Source: Glandiceps talaboti
Lineage: Eukaryota > Hemichordata > Enteropneusta > Spengelidae
Assembly (NCBI RefSeq): GCF_964340395.1
Contig: NC_135549.1
Coordinates: forward strand, 34,846,832-34,910,831
DNA: 64,000 nt
Direction of reading: 5' to 3'
Part shown: positions 24,860 to 39,000 of the stretch, piece after piece
Position numbering within the stretch: the stretch's first letter is position 1
Layout of the letters: each line of letters opens with the position of its first letter
Made by a program: the position numbers and the translations under genes
The notes under the pieces: model-generated
What the model saw: the letters and a program-made list of their open reading frames with translations, nothing else
What the model was told of the DNA's origin: nothing
The model's database searches: none

Positions 24860-27728
24860 TAATCTATGAGAGACAGTTAGAAGGGCAGATTATAACCAGA
24901 TACAGTAGTGTGATCTATGAGAGACAGTTACAAGGGCAGATTATAACCAGATACAGTAGTGTGATCTATGAGAGACAGTTACAAGGGCAGATTATAACCA
25001 GAAACAGTAGTGTGATCTATGAGAGACAGTTAGAAGGGCAGATTGTAACCAGATATAGAAGTGTAATCTATGAGAGACAGTTAGAAGGGCAGATTATAAC
25101 CAGATACAGTAGTGTGATCTATGAGAGACAGTTACAAGGGCAGATTATAACCAGATACAGTAGTGTGATCTATGAGAGACAGTTAGAAGGGCAGATTATA
25201 ACCAGATACAGTAGTGTGATCTATGAGAGAGAGTTAGAAGGGCAGATTATAACCAGATATAGAAGTGTAATCTATGAGAGACAGTTAGAAGGGCAGATTA
25301 TAACCAGAAACAGTAGTGTGATCTATGAGAGACAGTTAGAAGGGCAGATTGTAACCAGATATAGAAGTGTAATCTATGAGAGACAGTTAGAAGGGCAGAT
25401 TATAACCAGATACAGTAGTGTGATCTATGAGAGACAGTTACAAGGGCAGATTATAACCAGATACAGTAGTGTGATCTATGAGAGACAGTTAGAAGGGCAG
25501 ATTATAACCAGATACAGTAGTGTGATCTATGAGAGAGAGTTAGAAGGGCAGATTATAACCATATATAGAAGTGTAATCTATGAGAGACAGTTAGAAGGGC
25601 AGAGTATAACCAGATATAGTAGTGTGATCTATGAGAGACAGTTACAAGGGCAGATTATAACCAGATACAGTAGTGTGATCTATGAGAGAGAGTTAGAAGG
25701 GCAGATTATAACCAGATATAGAAGTGTAATCTATGAGAGACAGTTAGAAGGGTTGATTATAACCAGATATAGAAGTGTGATCTATGAGAGACAGTTAGAA
25801 GGGCAGATTATAACCAGATACAGTAGTGTAATCTATGAGAGACAGTTAGAAGGGCAGATTATAACCAGATACAGTAGTGTGATCTATGAGAGACAGTTAG
25901 AAGGGCAGATTATAACCAGATATAGAAGTGTGATCTATGAGAGACAGTTAGAAGGGCAGAGTATAACCAGATATAGAAGTGTGATCTATGAGAGACAGTT
26001 AGAAGGGCAGATTATAACCAGATATAGAAGTGTGATCTATGAGAGACAGTTAGAAGGGCAGATTATAACCAGATACAGCAGTGTGATCTATGAGAGACAG
26101 TTAGAAGGGCAGATTATAACCAGATATAGAAGTGTGATCTATGAGAGACAGTTAGAAGGGCAGATTATAACCAGATACAGTAGTGTGATCTATGAGAGAC
26201 AGTTAGAAGGGCAGATTATAACCAGATATAGAAGTGTAATCTATGAGAGACAGTTAGAAGGGCAGATTATAACCAGATATAGAAGTGTGATCTATGAGAG
26301 ACAGTTAGAAGGGCAGATTATAACCAGATATAGAAGTGTAATCTATGAGAGATAGTTAGAAGGGCAGATTATAACCAGATACAGCAGTGTAATCTATGAG
26401 AGACAGTTAGAAGGGCAGATTATAACCAGATATAGAAGTGTGATCTATGAGAGACAGTTACAAGGGTAGATTATAACCAGATACAGTAGTGTGATCTATG
26501 AGAGACAGTTAGAAGGGCAGATTATAACAAGATATAGAAGTGTAATCTATGAGAGAGAGTTACAAGGGCAGATTATAACCAGATACAGTAGTGTGATCTA
26601 TGAGAGACAGTTAGAAGGGCAGATTATAACCAGATACAGCAGTGTAATCTATGAGAGATAGTTAGAAGGGCAGATTATAACCAGATACAGCAGTGTAATC
26701 TATGAGAGACAGTTAGAAGGGCAGATTATAACCAGATATAGAAGTGTGATCTATGAGAGACAGTTACAAGGGTAGATTATAACCAGATATAGAAGTGTGA
26801 TCTATGAGAGACAGTTACAAGGGCAGATTATAACCAGATACAGTAGTGTGATCTATGAGAGAGAGTTAGAAGGGCAGATTATAACCAGATACAGTAGTGT
26901 GATCTATGAGAGAGAGTTAGAAGGGCAGATTATAACCAGATATAGAAGTGTAATCTATGAGAGATAGTTACAAGGGCAGATTATAACCAGATACAGTAGT
27001 GTGATCTATGAGAGAGAGTTAGAAGGGTAGATTATAACCAGATATAGAAGTGTGATCTATGAGAGACAGTTACAAGGGCAGATTATAACCAGATACAGTA
27101 GTGTGATCTATGAGAGAGAGTTAGAAGGGCAGATTATAACCAGATATAGAAGTGTAATCTATGAGAGATAGTTACAAGGGCAGATTATAACCAGATACAG
27201 TAGTGTGATCTATGAGAGACAGTTACAAGGGCAGATTATAACCAAAAACAGTAGTGTGATCTATGAGAGACAGTTAGAAGGGCAGATTATAACCAGATAC
27301 AGTAGTGTGATCTATGAGAGACAGTTAGAAGGGCAGATTATAACCAGATACAGAAGTGTGATCTATGAGAGACAGTTAGAAGGGCAGATTATAACCAGAT
27401 ATAGAAGTGTAATCTATGAGAGACAGTTAGAAGGGCAGATTATAACCAGATATAGAAGTGTGATCTATGAGAGACAGTTACAAGGGCAGATTATAACCAG
27501 ATACAGTAGTGTGATCTATGAGAGAGAGTTAGAAGGGCAGATTATAACCAGATATAGAAGTGTGATCTATGAGAGACAGTTAGAAGGGCAGATTATAACC
27601 AGATATAGAAGTGTAATCTATGAGAGAGAGTTACAAGGGCAGATTATAACCAGATACAGTAGTGTGATCTATGAGAGACAGTTAGAAGGGCAGATTATAA
27701 CCAGAAACAGTAGTGTGATCTATGAGAG
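24860..27728. repeat. Second copy of the 2,958-bp-offset array block
   Basis: This is the partner of 21900-24770. It diverges near 27728, where a 2-bp deletion (TATGAGAGAGTTAGAAG) shifts the frame. Confidence 0.75.
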
Positions 27729-28466
27729 AGTTAGAAGGGCAGATTATAACCAGATATAGAAGTGTAATCTATGAGAGACAGTTAGAAGGGCAGATTATAA
27801 CCAGATACAGTAGTGTGATCTATGAGAGACAGTTAGAAGGGCAGATTATAACCAGATACAGTAGTGTGATCTATGAGAGAGAGTTAGAAGGGCAGATTAT
27901 AACCAGATATAGAAGTATAATCTATGAGAGACAGTTACAAGGGCAGATTATAACCAGATATAGAAGTGTAATCTATGAGAGATAGTTAGAAGGGCAGATT
28001 ATAACCAGATACAGCAGTGTAATCTATGAGAGATAGTTAGAAGGGCAGATTATAACCAGATACAGTAGTGTGATCTATGAGAGAGAGTTAGAAGGGCAGA
28101 TTATAACCAGATATAGAAGTGTGATCTATGAGAGACAGTTAGAAGGGCAGATTATAACCAGATACAGCAGTGTAATCTATGAGAGATAGTTAGAAGGGCA
28201 GATTATAACCAGATACAGCAGTGTAATCTATGAGAGATACTTAGAAGGGCAGATTATAACCAGAAACAGTAGTGTGATCTATGAGAGACAGTTAGAAGGG
28301 CAGATTGTAACCAGATATAGAAGTGTAATCTATGAGAGACAGTTAGAAGGGCAGATTATAACCAGATACAGTAGTGTGATCTATGAGAGACAGTTACAAG
28401 GGCAGATTATAACCAGATACAGTAGTGTGATCTATGAGAGACAGTTACAAGGGCAGATTATAACCA

Positions 28467-31400
28467 GAAACAGTAGTGTGATCTATGAGAGACAGTTAGA
28501 AGGGCAGATTGTAACCAGATATAGAAGTGTAATCTATGAGAGACAGTTAGAAGGGCAGATTATAACCAGATACAGTAGTGTGATCTATGAGAGACAGTTA
28601 CAAGGGCAGATTATAACCAGATACAGTAGTGTGATCTATGAGAGACAGTTAGAAGGGCAGATTATAACCAGATACAGTAGTGTGATCTATGAGAGAGAGT
28701 TAGAAGGGCAGATTATAACCAGATATAGAAGTGTAATCTATGAGAGACAGTTAGAAGGGCAGATTATAACCAGAAACAGTAGTGTGATCTATGAGAGACA
28801 GTTAGAAGGGCAGATTGTAACCAGATATAGAAGTGTAATCTATGAGAGACAGTTAGAAGGGCAGATTATAACCAGATACAGTAGTGTGATCTATGAGAGA
28901 CAGTTACAAGGGCAGATTATAACCAGATACAGTAGTGTGATCTATGAGAGACAGTTAGAAGGGCAGATTATAACCAGATACAGTAGTGTGATCTATGAGA
29001 GAGAGTTAGAAGGGCAGATTATAACCAGATATAGAAGTGTAATCTATGAGAGACAGTTAGAAGGGCAGAGTATAACCAGATATAGTAGTGTGATCTATGA
29101 GAGACAGTTACAAGGGCAGATTATAACCAGATACAGTAGTGTGATCTATGAGAGAGAGTTAGAAGGGCAGATTATAACCAGATATAGAAGTGTAATCTAT
29201 GAGAGACAGTTAGAAGGGTTGATTATAACCAGATATAGAAGTGTGATCTATGAGAGACAGTTAGAAGGGCAGATTATAACCAGATACAGTAGTGTGATCT
29301 ATGAGAGACAGTTAGAAGGGCAGATTATAACCAGATATAGAAGTGTGATCTATGAGAGACAGTTAGAAGGGCAGAGTATAACCAGATATAGAAGTGTGAT
29401 CTATGAGAGACAGTTAGAAGGGCAGATTATAACCAGATATAGAAGTGTGATCTATGAGAGACAGTTAGAAGGGCAGATTATAACCAGATACAGCAGTGTG
29501 ATCTATGAGAGACAGTTAGAAGGGCAGATTATAACCAGATATAGAAGTGTGATCTATGAGAGACAGTTAGAAGGGCAGATTATAACCAGATACAGTAGTG
29601 TGATCTATGAGAGACAGTTAGAAGGGCAGATTATAACCAGATATAGAAGTGTAATCTATGAGAGACAGTTAGAAGGGCAGATTATAACCAGATATAGAAG
29701 TGTGATCTATGAGAGACAGTTAGAAGGGCAGATTATAACCAGATATAGAAGTGTAATCTATGAGAGATAGTTAGAAGGGCAGATTATAACCAGATACAGC
29801 AGTGTAATCTATGAGAGACAGTTAGAAGGGCAGATTATAACAAGATATAGAAGTGTAATCTATGAGAGAGAGTTACAAGGGCAGATTATAACCAGATACA
29901 GTAGTGTGATCTATGAGAGACAGTTAGAAGGGCAGATTATAACCAGATACAGCAGTGTAATCTATGAGAGACAGTTAGAAGGGCAGATTATAACCAGATA
30001 TAGAAGTGTGATCTATGAGAGACAGTTACAAGGGTAGATTATAACCAGATATAGAAGTGTGATCTATGAGAGACAGTTACAAGGGCAGATTATAACCAGA
30101 TACAGTAGTGTGATCTATGAGAGAGAGTTAGAAGGGCAGATTATAACCAGATACAGTAGTGTGATCTATGAGAGAGAGTTAGAAGGGCAGATTATAACCA
30201 GATATAGAAGTGTAATCTATGAGAGATAGTTACAAGGGCAGATTATAACCAGATACAGTAGTGTGATCTATGAGAGAGAGTTAGAAGGGTAGATTATAAC
30301 CAGATATAGAAGTGTGATCTATGAGAGACAGTTACAAGGGCAGATTATAACCAGATACAGTAGTGTGATCTATGAGAGAGAGTTAGAAGGGCAGATTATA
30401 ACCAGATATAGAAGTGTAATCTATGAGAGATAGTTACAAGGGCAGATTATAACCAGATACAGTAGTGTGATCTATGAGAGACAGTTACAAGGGCAGATTA
30501 TAACCAAAAACAGTAGTGTGATCTATGAGAGACAGTTAGAAGGGCAGATTATAACCAGATACAGTAGTGTGATCTATGAGAGACAGTTAGAAGGGCAGAT
30601 TATAACCAGATACAGAAGTGTGATCTATGAGAGACAGTTAGAAGGGCAGATTATAACCAGATATAGAAGTGTAATCTATGAGAGACAGTTAGAAGGGCAG
30701 ATTATAACCAGATATAGAAGTGTGATCTATGAGAGACAGTTACAAGGGCAGATTATAACCAGATACAGTAGTGTGATCTATGAGAGAGAGTTAGAAGGGC
30801 AGATTATAACCAGATATAGAAGTGTGATCTATGAGAGACAGTTAGAAGGGCAGATTATAACCAGATATAGAAGTGTAATCTATGAGAGAGAGTTACAAGG
30901 GCAGATTATAACCAGATACAGTAGTGTGATCTATGAGAGACAGTTAGAAGGGCAGATTATAACCAGAAACAGTAGTGTGATCTATGAGAGAGTTAGAAGG
31001 GCAGATTATAACCAGATATAGAAGTGTAATCTATGAGAGACAGTTAGAAGGGCAGATTATAACCAGATATAGTAGTGTGATCTATGAGAGACAGTTAGAA
31101 GGGCAGATTATAACCAGATACAGTAGTGTGATCTATGAGAGACAGTTAGAAGGGCAGATTATAACCAGATATAGAAGTATAATCTATGAGAGACAGTTAC
31201 AAGGGCAGATTATAACCAGATATAGAAGTGTAATCTATGAGAGATAGTTAGAAGGGCAGATTATAACCAGATACAGCAGTGTAATCTATGAGAGATAGTT
31301 AGAAGGGCAGATTATAACCAGATACAGTAGTGTGATCTATGAGAGAGAGTTAGAAGGGCAGATTATAACCAGATATAGAAGTGTGATCTATGAGAGACAG

Positions 31401-34400
31401 TTAGAAGGGCAGATTATAACCAGTTACAGCAGTGTAATCTATGAGAGATAGTTAGAAGGGCAGATTATAACCAGATACAGCAGTGTAATCTATGAGAGAT
31501 ACTTAGAAGGGCAGATTATAACCAGATACAGTAGTGTGATCTATGAGAGACAGTTAGAAGGGCAGATTATAACCAGATATAGAAGTGTAATCTATGAGAG
31601 ACAGTTAGAAGGGCAGATTATAACCAGATATAGAAGTGTGATCTATTAGAGATAGTTAGAAGGGCAGATTATAACCAGATACAGTAGTGTGATCTATGAG
31701 AGACAGTTAGAAGGGCAGATTATAACCAGATATAGAAGTGTAATCTATGAGAGACAGTTAGAAGGGCAGATTATAACCAGATACAGTAGTGTGATCTATG
31801 AGAGAGAGTTAGAAGGGCAGATTATAACCAGATACAGTAGTGTGATCTATGAGAGACAGTTAGAAGGGCAGATTATAACCAGATATAGAAGTGTAATCTA
31901 TGAGAGACAGTTAGAAGGGCAGATTATAACCAGATACAGCAGTGTAATCTATGAGAGACAGTTAGAAGGGCAGATTATAACCAGATATAGAAGTGTGATC
32001 TATGAGAGACAGTTACAAGGGTAGATTATAACCAGATATAGAAGTGTGATCTATGAGAGACAGTTACAAGGGCAGATTATAACCAGATACAGTAGTGTAA
32101 TCTATGAGAGATTATAGTTAGAAGGGCAGATTATAACCAGAAACAGTAGTGTGATCTATGAGAGAGAGTTAGAAGGGCAGATTATAACCAGATACAGTAG
32201 TGTGATCTATGAGAGAGAGTTAGAAGGGCAGATTATAACCAGATATAGAAGTGTAATCTATGAGAGATAGTTACAAGGGCAGATTATAACCAGATACAGT
32301 AGTGTGATCTATGAGAGACAGTTAGAAAGGCAGATTATAACCAGATATAGAAGTGTAATCTATGAGAGACAGTTAGAAGGGCAGATTATAACCAGATATA
32401 GAAGTGTAATCTATGAGAGACAGTTAGAAGGGCAGATTATAACCAGATACAGTAGTGTAATCTATGAGAGACAGTTAGAAGGGCAGATTATAACCAGATA
32501 CAGTAGTGTGATCTATGAGAGAGAGTTAGAAGGGCAGATTATAACCAGATATAGAAGTGTAATCTATGAGAGACAGTTACAAGGGCAGATTATAACCAGA
32601 TATAGAAGTGTAATCTATGAGAGATAGTTAGAAGGGCAGATTATAACCAGATACAGCAGTGTAATCTATGAGAGATAGTTAGAAGGGCAGATTATAACCA
32701 GATACAGCAGTGTAATCTATGAGAGACAGTTAGAAGGGCAGATTATAACCAGATACAGTAGTGTGATCTATGAGAGAGAGTTAGAAGGGCAGATTATAAC
32801 CAGATATAGAAGTGTAATCTATGAGAGATAGTTACAAGGGCAGATTATAACCAGATACAGCAGTGTGATCTATGAGAGACAGTTAGAAGGGCAGATTATA
32901 ACCAGATATAGAAGTGTAATCTATGAGAGACAGTTACAAGGGCAGATTATAACCAGATATAGAAGTGTGATCTATGAGAGAGAGTTAGAAGGGCAGATTA
33001 TAACCAGATACAGTAGTGTGATCTATGAGAGAGAGTTAGAAGGGCAGATTATAACCAGATACAGTAGTGTGATCTATGAGAGACAGTTAGAAGGGCAGAT
33101 TATAACCAGATATAGAAGTGTGATCTATGAGAGACAGTTTAGAAGGGCAGATTATAACCAGATATAGAAGTGTAATCTATGAGAGACAGTTAGAAGGGCA
33201 GATTATAACCAGATACAGTAGTGTGATCTATGAGAGACAGTTAGAAGGGCAGATTATAACCAGATATAGAAGTGTGATCTATGAGAGAGAGTTAGAAGAG
33301 CAGATTATAACCAGATATAGAAGTGTAATCTATGAGAGACAGTTAGAAGGGCAGATTATAACCAGATACAGTAGTGTGATCTATGAGAGACAGTTAGAAG
33401 GGCAGATTATAACCAGATATAGAAGTGTGATCTATGAGAGACAGTTACAAGGGCAGATTATAACCAGATACAGTAGTGTGATCTATGAGAGAGAGTTAGA
33501 AGGGCAGATTATAACCAGATATAGAAGTGTAATCTATGAGAGACAGTTACAAGGGCATATTATAACCAGATATAGAAGTGTAATCTATGAGAGATAGTTA
33601 GAAGGGCAGATTATAACCAGATACAGCAGTGTAATCTATGAGAGATAGTTAGAAGGGCAGATTATAACCAGATACAGTAGTGTGATCTATGAGAGAGAGT
33701 TAGAAGGGCAGATTATAACCAGATATAGAAGTGTGATCTATGAGAGACAGTTAGAAGGGCAGATTATAACCAGATACAGCAGTGTAATCTATGAGAGATA
33801 GTTAGAAGGGCAGATTATAACCAGATACAGCAGTGTAATCTATGAGAGACAGTTAGAAGGGCAGATTATAACCAGATATAGAAGTGTGATCTATGAGAGA
33901 CAGTTACAAGGGCAGATTATAACCAGATATAGAAGTGTGATCTATGAGAGACAGTTAGAAGGGCAGATTATAACCAGATACAGTAGTGTGATCTATGAGA
34001 GAGAGTTAGAAGGGCAGATTATAACCAGATACAGTAGTGTGATCTATGAGAGACAGTTACAAGGGCAGATTATAACCAAAAACAGTAGTGTGATCTATGA
34101 GAGACAGTTAGAAGGGCAGATTATAACCAGATACAGTAGTGTGATCTATGAGAGAGAGTTAGAAGGGCAGATTATAACCAGATACAGTAGTGTGATCTAT
34201 GAGAGACAGTTAGAAGGGCAGATTATAACCAGATATAGAAGTGTGATCTATGAGAGAGAGTTAGAAGAGCAGATTATAACCAGATATAGAAGTGTAATCT
34301 ATGAGAGACAGTTAGAAGGGCAGATTATAACCAGATACAGTAGTGTGATCTATGAGAGACAGTTAGAAGGGCAGATTATAACCAGATATAGAAGTGTGAT

Positions 34401-36063
34401 CTATGAGAGACAGTTACAAGGGCAGATTATAACCAGATACAGTAGTGTGATCTATGAGAGAGAGTTAGAAGGGCAGATTATAACCAGATATAGAAGTGTA
34501 ATCTATGAGAGACAGTTACAAGGGCAGATTATAACCAGATATAGAAGTGTAATCTATGAGAGATAGTTACAAGGGCAGATTATAACCAGATACAGTAGTG
34601 TGATCTATGAGAGACAGTTAGAAGGGCAGATTATAACCAGAAACAGTAGTGTGATCTATGAGAGAGTTAGAAGGGTATATTATAACCAGATATAGAAGTG
34701 TAATCTATGAGAGACAGTTAGAAGGGCAGATTATAACCAGATACAGTAGTGTGATCTATGAGAGACAGTTAGAAGGGCAGATTATAACCAGATACAGTAG
34801 TGTGATCTATGAGAGACAGTTAGAAGGGCAGATTATAACCAGATATAGAAGTGTAATCTATGAGAGACAGTTACAAGGGCAGATTATAACCAGATATAGA
34901 AGTGTAATCTATGAGAGATAGTTAGAAGGGCAGATTATAACCAGATACAGCAGTGTAATCTATGAGAGATAGTTAGAAGGGCAGATTATAACCAGATACA
35001 GTAGTGTGATCTATGAGAGAGAGTTAGAAGGGCAGATTATAACCAGATATAGAAGTGTGATCTATGAGAGACAGTTAGAAGGGCAGATTATAACCAGATA
35101 CAGCAGTGTAATCTATGAGAGATAGTTAGAAGGGCAGATTATAACCAGATACAGCAGTGTAATCTATGAGAGATAGTTAGAAGGGCAGATTATAACCAGA
35201 TACAGTAGTGTGATCTATGAGAGACAGTTAGAAGGGCAGATTATAACCAGATATAGAAGTGTAATCTATGAGAGAGTTAGAAGGGCAGATTATAACCAGA
35301 TATAGAAGTGTAATCTATGAGAGACAGTTAGAAGGGCAGATTATAACCAGATACAGTAGTGTGATCTATGAGAGACAGTTAGAAGGGCAGATTATAACCA
35401 GATACAGTAGTGTGATCTATGAGAGAGAGTTAGAAGGGCAGATTATAACCAGATATAGAAGTGTAATCTATGAGAGACAGTTACAAGGGCAGATTATAAC
35501 CAGATATAGAAGTGTAATCTATGAGAGATAGTTAGAAGGGCAGATTATAACCAGATACAGCAGTGTAATCTATGAGAGATAGTTAGAAGGGCAGATTATA
35601 ACCAGATACAGTAGTGTGATCTATGAGAGAGAGTTAGAAGGGCAGATTATAACCAGATATAGAAGTGTGATCTATGAGAGACAGTTAGAAGGGCAGATTA
35701 TAACCAGATACAGCAGTGTAATCTATGAGAGATAGTTAGAAGGGCAGATTATAACCAGATACAGCAGTGTAATCTATGAGAGACAGTTAGAAGGGCAGAT
35801 TATAACCAGATATAGAAGTGTAATCTATGAGAGACAGTTAGAAGGGCAGATTATAACCAGATACAGTAGTGTGATCTATGAGAGAGAGTTAGAAGGGTAC
35901 ATTATAACCAGATACAGTAGTGTGATCTATGAGAGACAGTTAGAAGGGCAGATTATAACCAGATACAGTAGTGTAATCTATGAGAGACAGTTAGAAGGGC
36001 AGATTATAACCAGATATAGAAGTGTGATCTATGAGAGAAAGTTAGAAGGGTAGATTATAACCA
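28467..36063. repeat. Array block, first copy of a 7,597-bp tandem duplication
   Basis: The 7,597-bp segment is followed immediately by a second copy at 36064-43660. Every open segment and rare variant I compared pairs at exactly +7,597 bp: the CAGTTACAGCAG unit near 31423, the +1 bp CAGTTTAGAAG unit near 33138, the GAAGAGCAG unit near 33297, the AAAAC unit near 34077 and the GAGAAAGTTAG unit near 36036. I saw no difference between copies in the parts I compared, which implies a very recent event or an assembly artefact. Confidence 0.93.
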
Positions 36064-39000
36064 GAAACAGTAGTGTGATCTATGAGAGACAGTTAGAAGG
36101 GCAGATTGTAACCAGATATAGAAGTGTAATCTATGAGAGACAGTTAGAAGGGCAGATTATAACCAGATACAGTAGTGTGATCTATGAGAGACAGTTACAA
36201 GGGCAGATTATAACCAGATACAGTAGTGTGATCTATGAGAGACAGTTAGAAGGGCAGATTATAACCAGATACAGTAGTGTGATCTATGAGAGAGAGTTAG
36301 AAGGGCAGATTATAACCAGATATAGAAGTGTAATCTATGAGAGACAGTTAGAAGGGCAGATTATAACCAGAAACAGTAGTGTGATCTATGAGAGACAGTT
36401 AGAAGGGCAGATTGTAACCAGATATAGAAGTGTAATCTATGAGAGACAGTTAGAAGGGCAGATTATAACCAGATACAGTAGTGTGATCTATGAGAGACAG
36501 TTACAAGGGCAGATTATAACCAGATACAGTAGTGTGATCTATGAGAGACAGTTAGAAGGGCAGATTATAACCAGATACAGTAGTGTGATCTATGAGAGAG
36601 AGTTAGAAGGGCAGATTATAACCAGATATAGAAGTGTAATCTATGAGAGACAGTTAGAAGGGCAGAGTATAACCAGATATAGTAGTGTGATCTATGAGAG
36701 ACAGTTACAAGGGCAGATTATAACCAGATACAGTAGTGTGATCTATGAGAGAGAGTTAGAAGGGCAGATTATAACCAGATATAGAAGTGTAATCTATGAG
36801 AGACAGTTAGAAGGGTTGATTATAACCAGATATAGAAGTGTGATCTATGAGAGACAGTTAGAAGGGCAGATTATAACCAGATACAGTAGTGTGATCTATG
36901 AGAGACAGTTAGAAGGGCAGATTATAACCAGATATAGAAGTGTGATCTATGAGAGACAGTTAGAAGGGCAGAGTATAACCAGATATAGAAGTGTGATCTA
37001 TGAGAGACAGTTAGAAGGGCAGATTATAACCAGATATAGAAGTGTGATCTATGAGAGACAGTTAGAAGGGCAGATTATAACCAGATACAGCAGTGTGATC
37101 TATGAGAGACAGTTAGAAGGGCAGATTATAACCAGATATAGAAGTGTGATCTATGAGAGACAGTTAGAAGGGCAGATTATAACCAGATACAGTAGTGTGA
37201 TCTATGAGAGACAGTTAGAAGGGCAGATTATAACCAGATATAGAAGTGTAATCTATGAGAGACAGTTAGAAGGGCAGATTATAACCAGATATAGAAGTGT
37301 GATCTATGAGAGACAGTTAGAAGGGCAGATTATAACCAGATATAGAAGTGTAATCTATGAGAGATAGTTAGAAGGGCAGATTATAACCAGATACAGCAGT
37401 GTAATCTATGAGAGACAGTTAGAAGGGCAGATTATAACAAGATATAGAAGTGTAATCTATGAGAGAGAGTTACAAGGGCAGATTATAACCAGATACAGTA
37501 GTGTGATCTATGAGAGACAGTTAGAAGGGCAGATTATAACCAGATACAGCAGTGTAATCTATGAGAGACAGTTAGAAGGGCAGATTATAACCAGATATAG
37601 AAGTGTGATCTATGAGAGACAGTTACAAGGGTAGATTATAACCAGATATAGAAGTGTGATCTATGAGAGACAGTTACAAGGGCAGATTATAACCAGATAC
37701 AGTAGTGTGATCTATGAGAGAGAGTTAGAAGGGCAGATTATAACCAGATACAGTAGTGTGATCTATGAGAGAGAGTTAGAAGGGCAGATTATAACCAGAT
37801 ATAGAAGTGTAATCTATGAGAGATAGTTACAAGGGCAGATTATAACCAGATACAGTAGTGTGATCTATGAGAGAGAGTTAGAAGGGTAGATTATAACCAG
37901 ATATAGAAGTGTGATCTATGAGAGACAGTTACAAGGGCAGATTATAACCAGATACAGTAGTGTGATCTATGAGAGAGAGTTAGAAGGGCAGATTATAACC
38001 AGATATAGAAGTGTAATCTATGAGAGATAGTTACAAGGGCAGATTATAACCAGATACAGTAGTGTGATCTATGAGAGACAGTTACAAGGGCAGATTATAA
38101 CCAAAAACAGTAGTGTGATCTATGAGAGACAGTTAGAAGGGCAGATTATAACCAGATACAGTAGTGTGATCTATGAGAGACAGTTAGAAGGGCAGATTAT
38201 AACCAGATACAGAAGTGTGATCTATGAGAGACAGTTAGAAGGGCAGATTATAACCAGATATAGAAGTGTAATCTATGAGAGACAGTTAGAAGGGCAGATT
38301 ATAACCAGATATAGAAGTGTGATCTATGAGAGACAGTTACAAGGGCAGATTATAACCAGATACAGTAGTGTGATCTATGAGAGAGAGTTAGAAGGGCAGA
38401 TTATAACCAGATATAGAAGTGTGATCTATGAGAGACAGTTAGAAGGGCAGATTATAACCAGATATAGAAGTGTAATCTATGAGAGAGAGTTACAAGGGCA
38501 GATTATAACCAGATACAGTAGTGTGATCTATGAGAGACAGTTAGAAGGGCAGATTATAACCAGAAACAGTAGTGTGATCTATGAGAGAGTTAGAAGGGCA
38601 GATTATAACCAGATATAGAAGTGTAATCTATGAGAGACAGTTAGAAGGGCAGATTATAACCAGATATAGTAGTGTGATCTATGAGAGACAGTTAGAAGGG
38701 CAGATTATAACCAGATACAGTAGTGTGATCTATGAGAGACAGTTAGAAGGGCAGATTATAACCAGATATAGAAGTATAATCTATGAGAGACAGTTACAAG
38801 GGCAGATTATAACCAGATATAGAAGTGTAATCTATGAGAGATAGTTAGAAGGGCAGATTATAACCAGATACAGCAGTGTAATCTATGAGAGATAGTTAGA
38901 AGGGCAGATTATAACCAGATACAGTAGTGTGATCTATGAGAGAGAGTTAGAAGGGCAGATTATAACCAGATATAGAAGTGTGATCTATGAGAGACAGTTA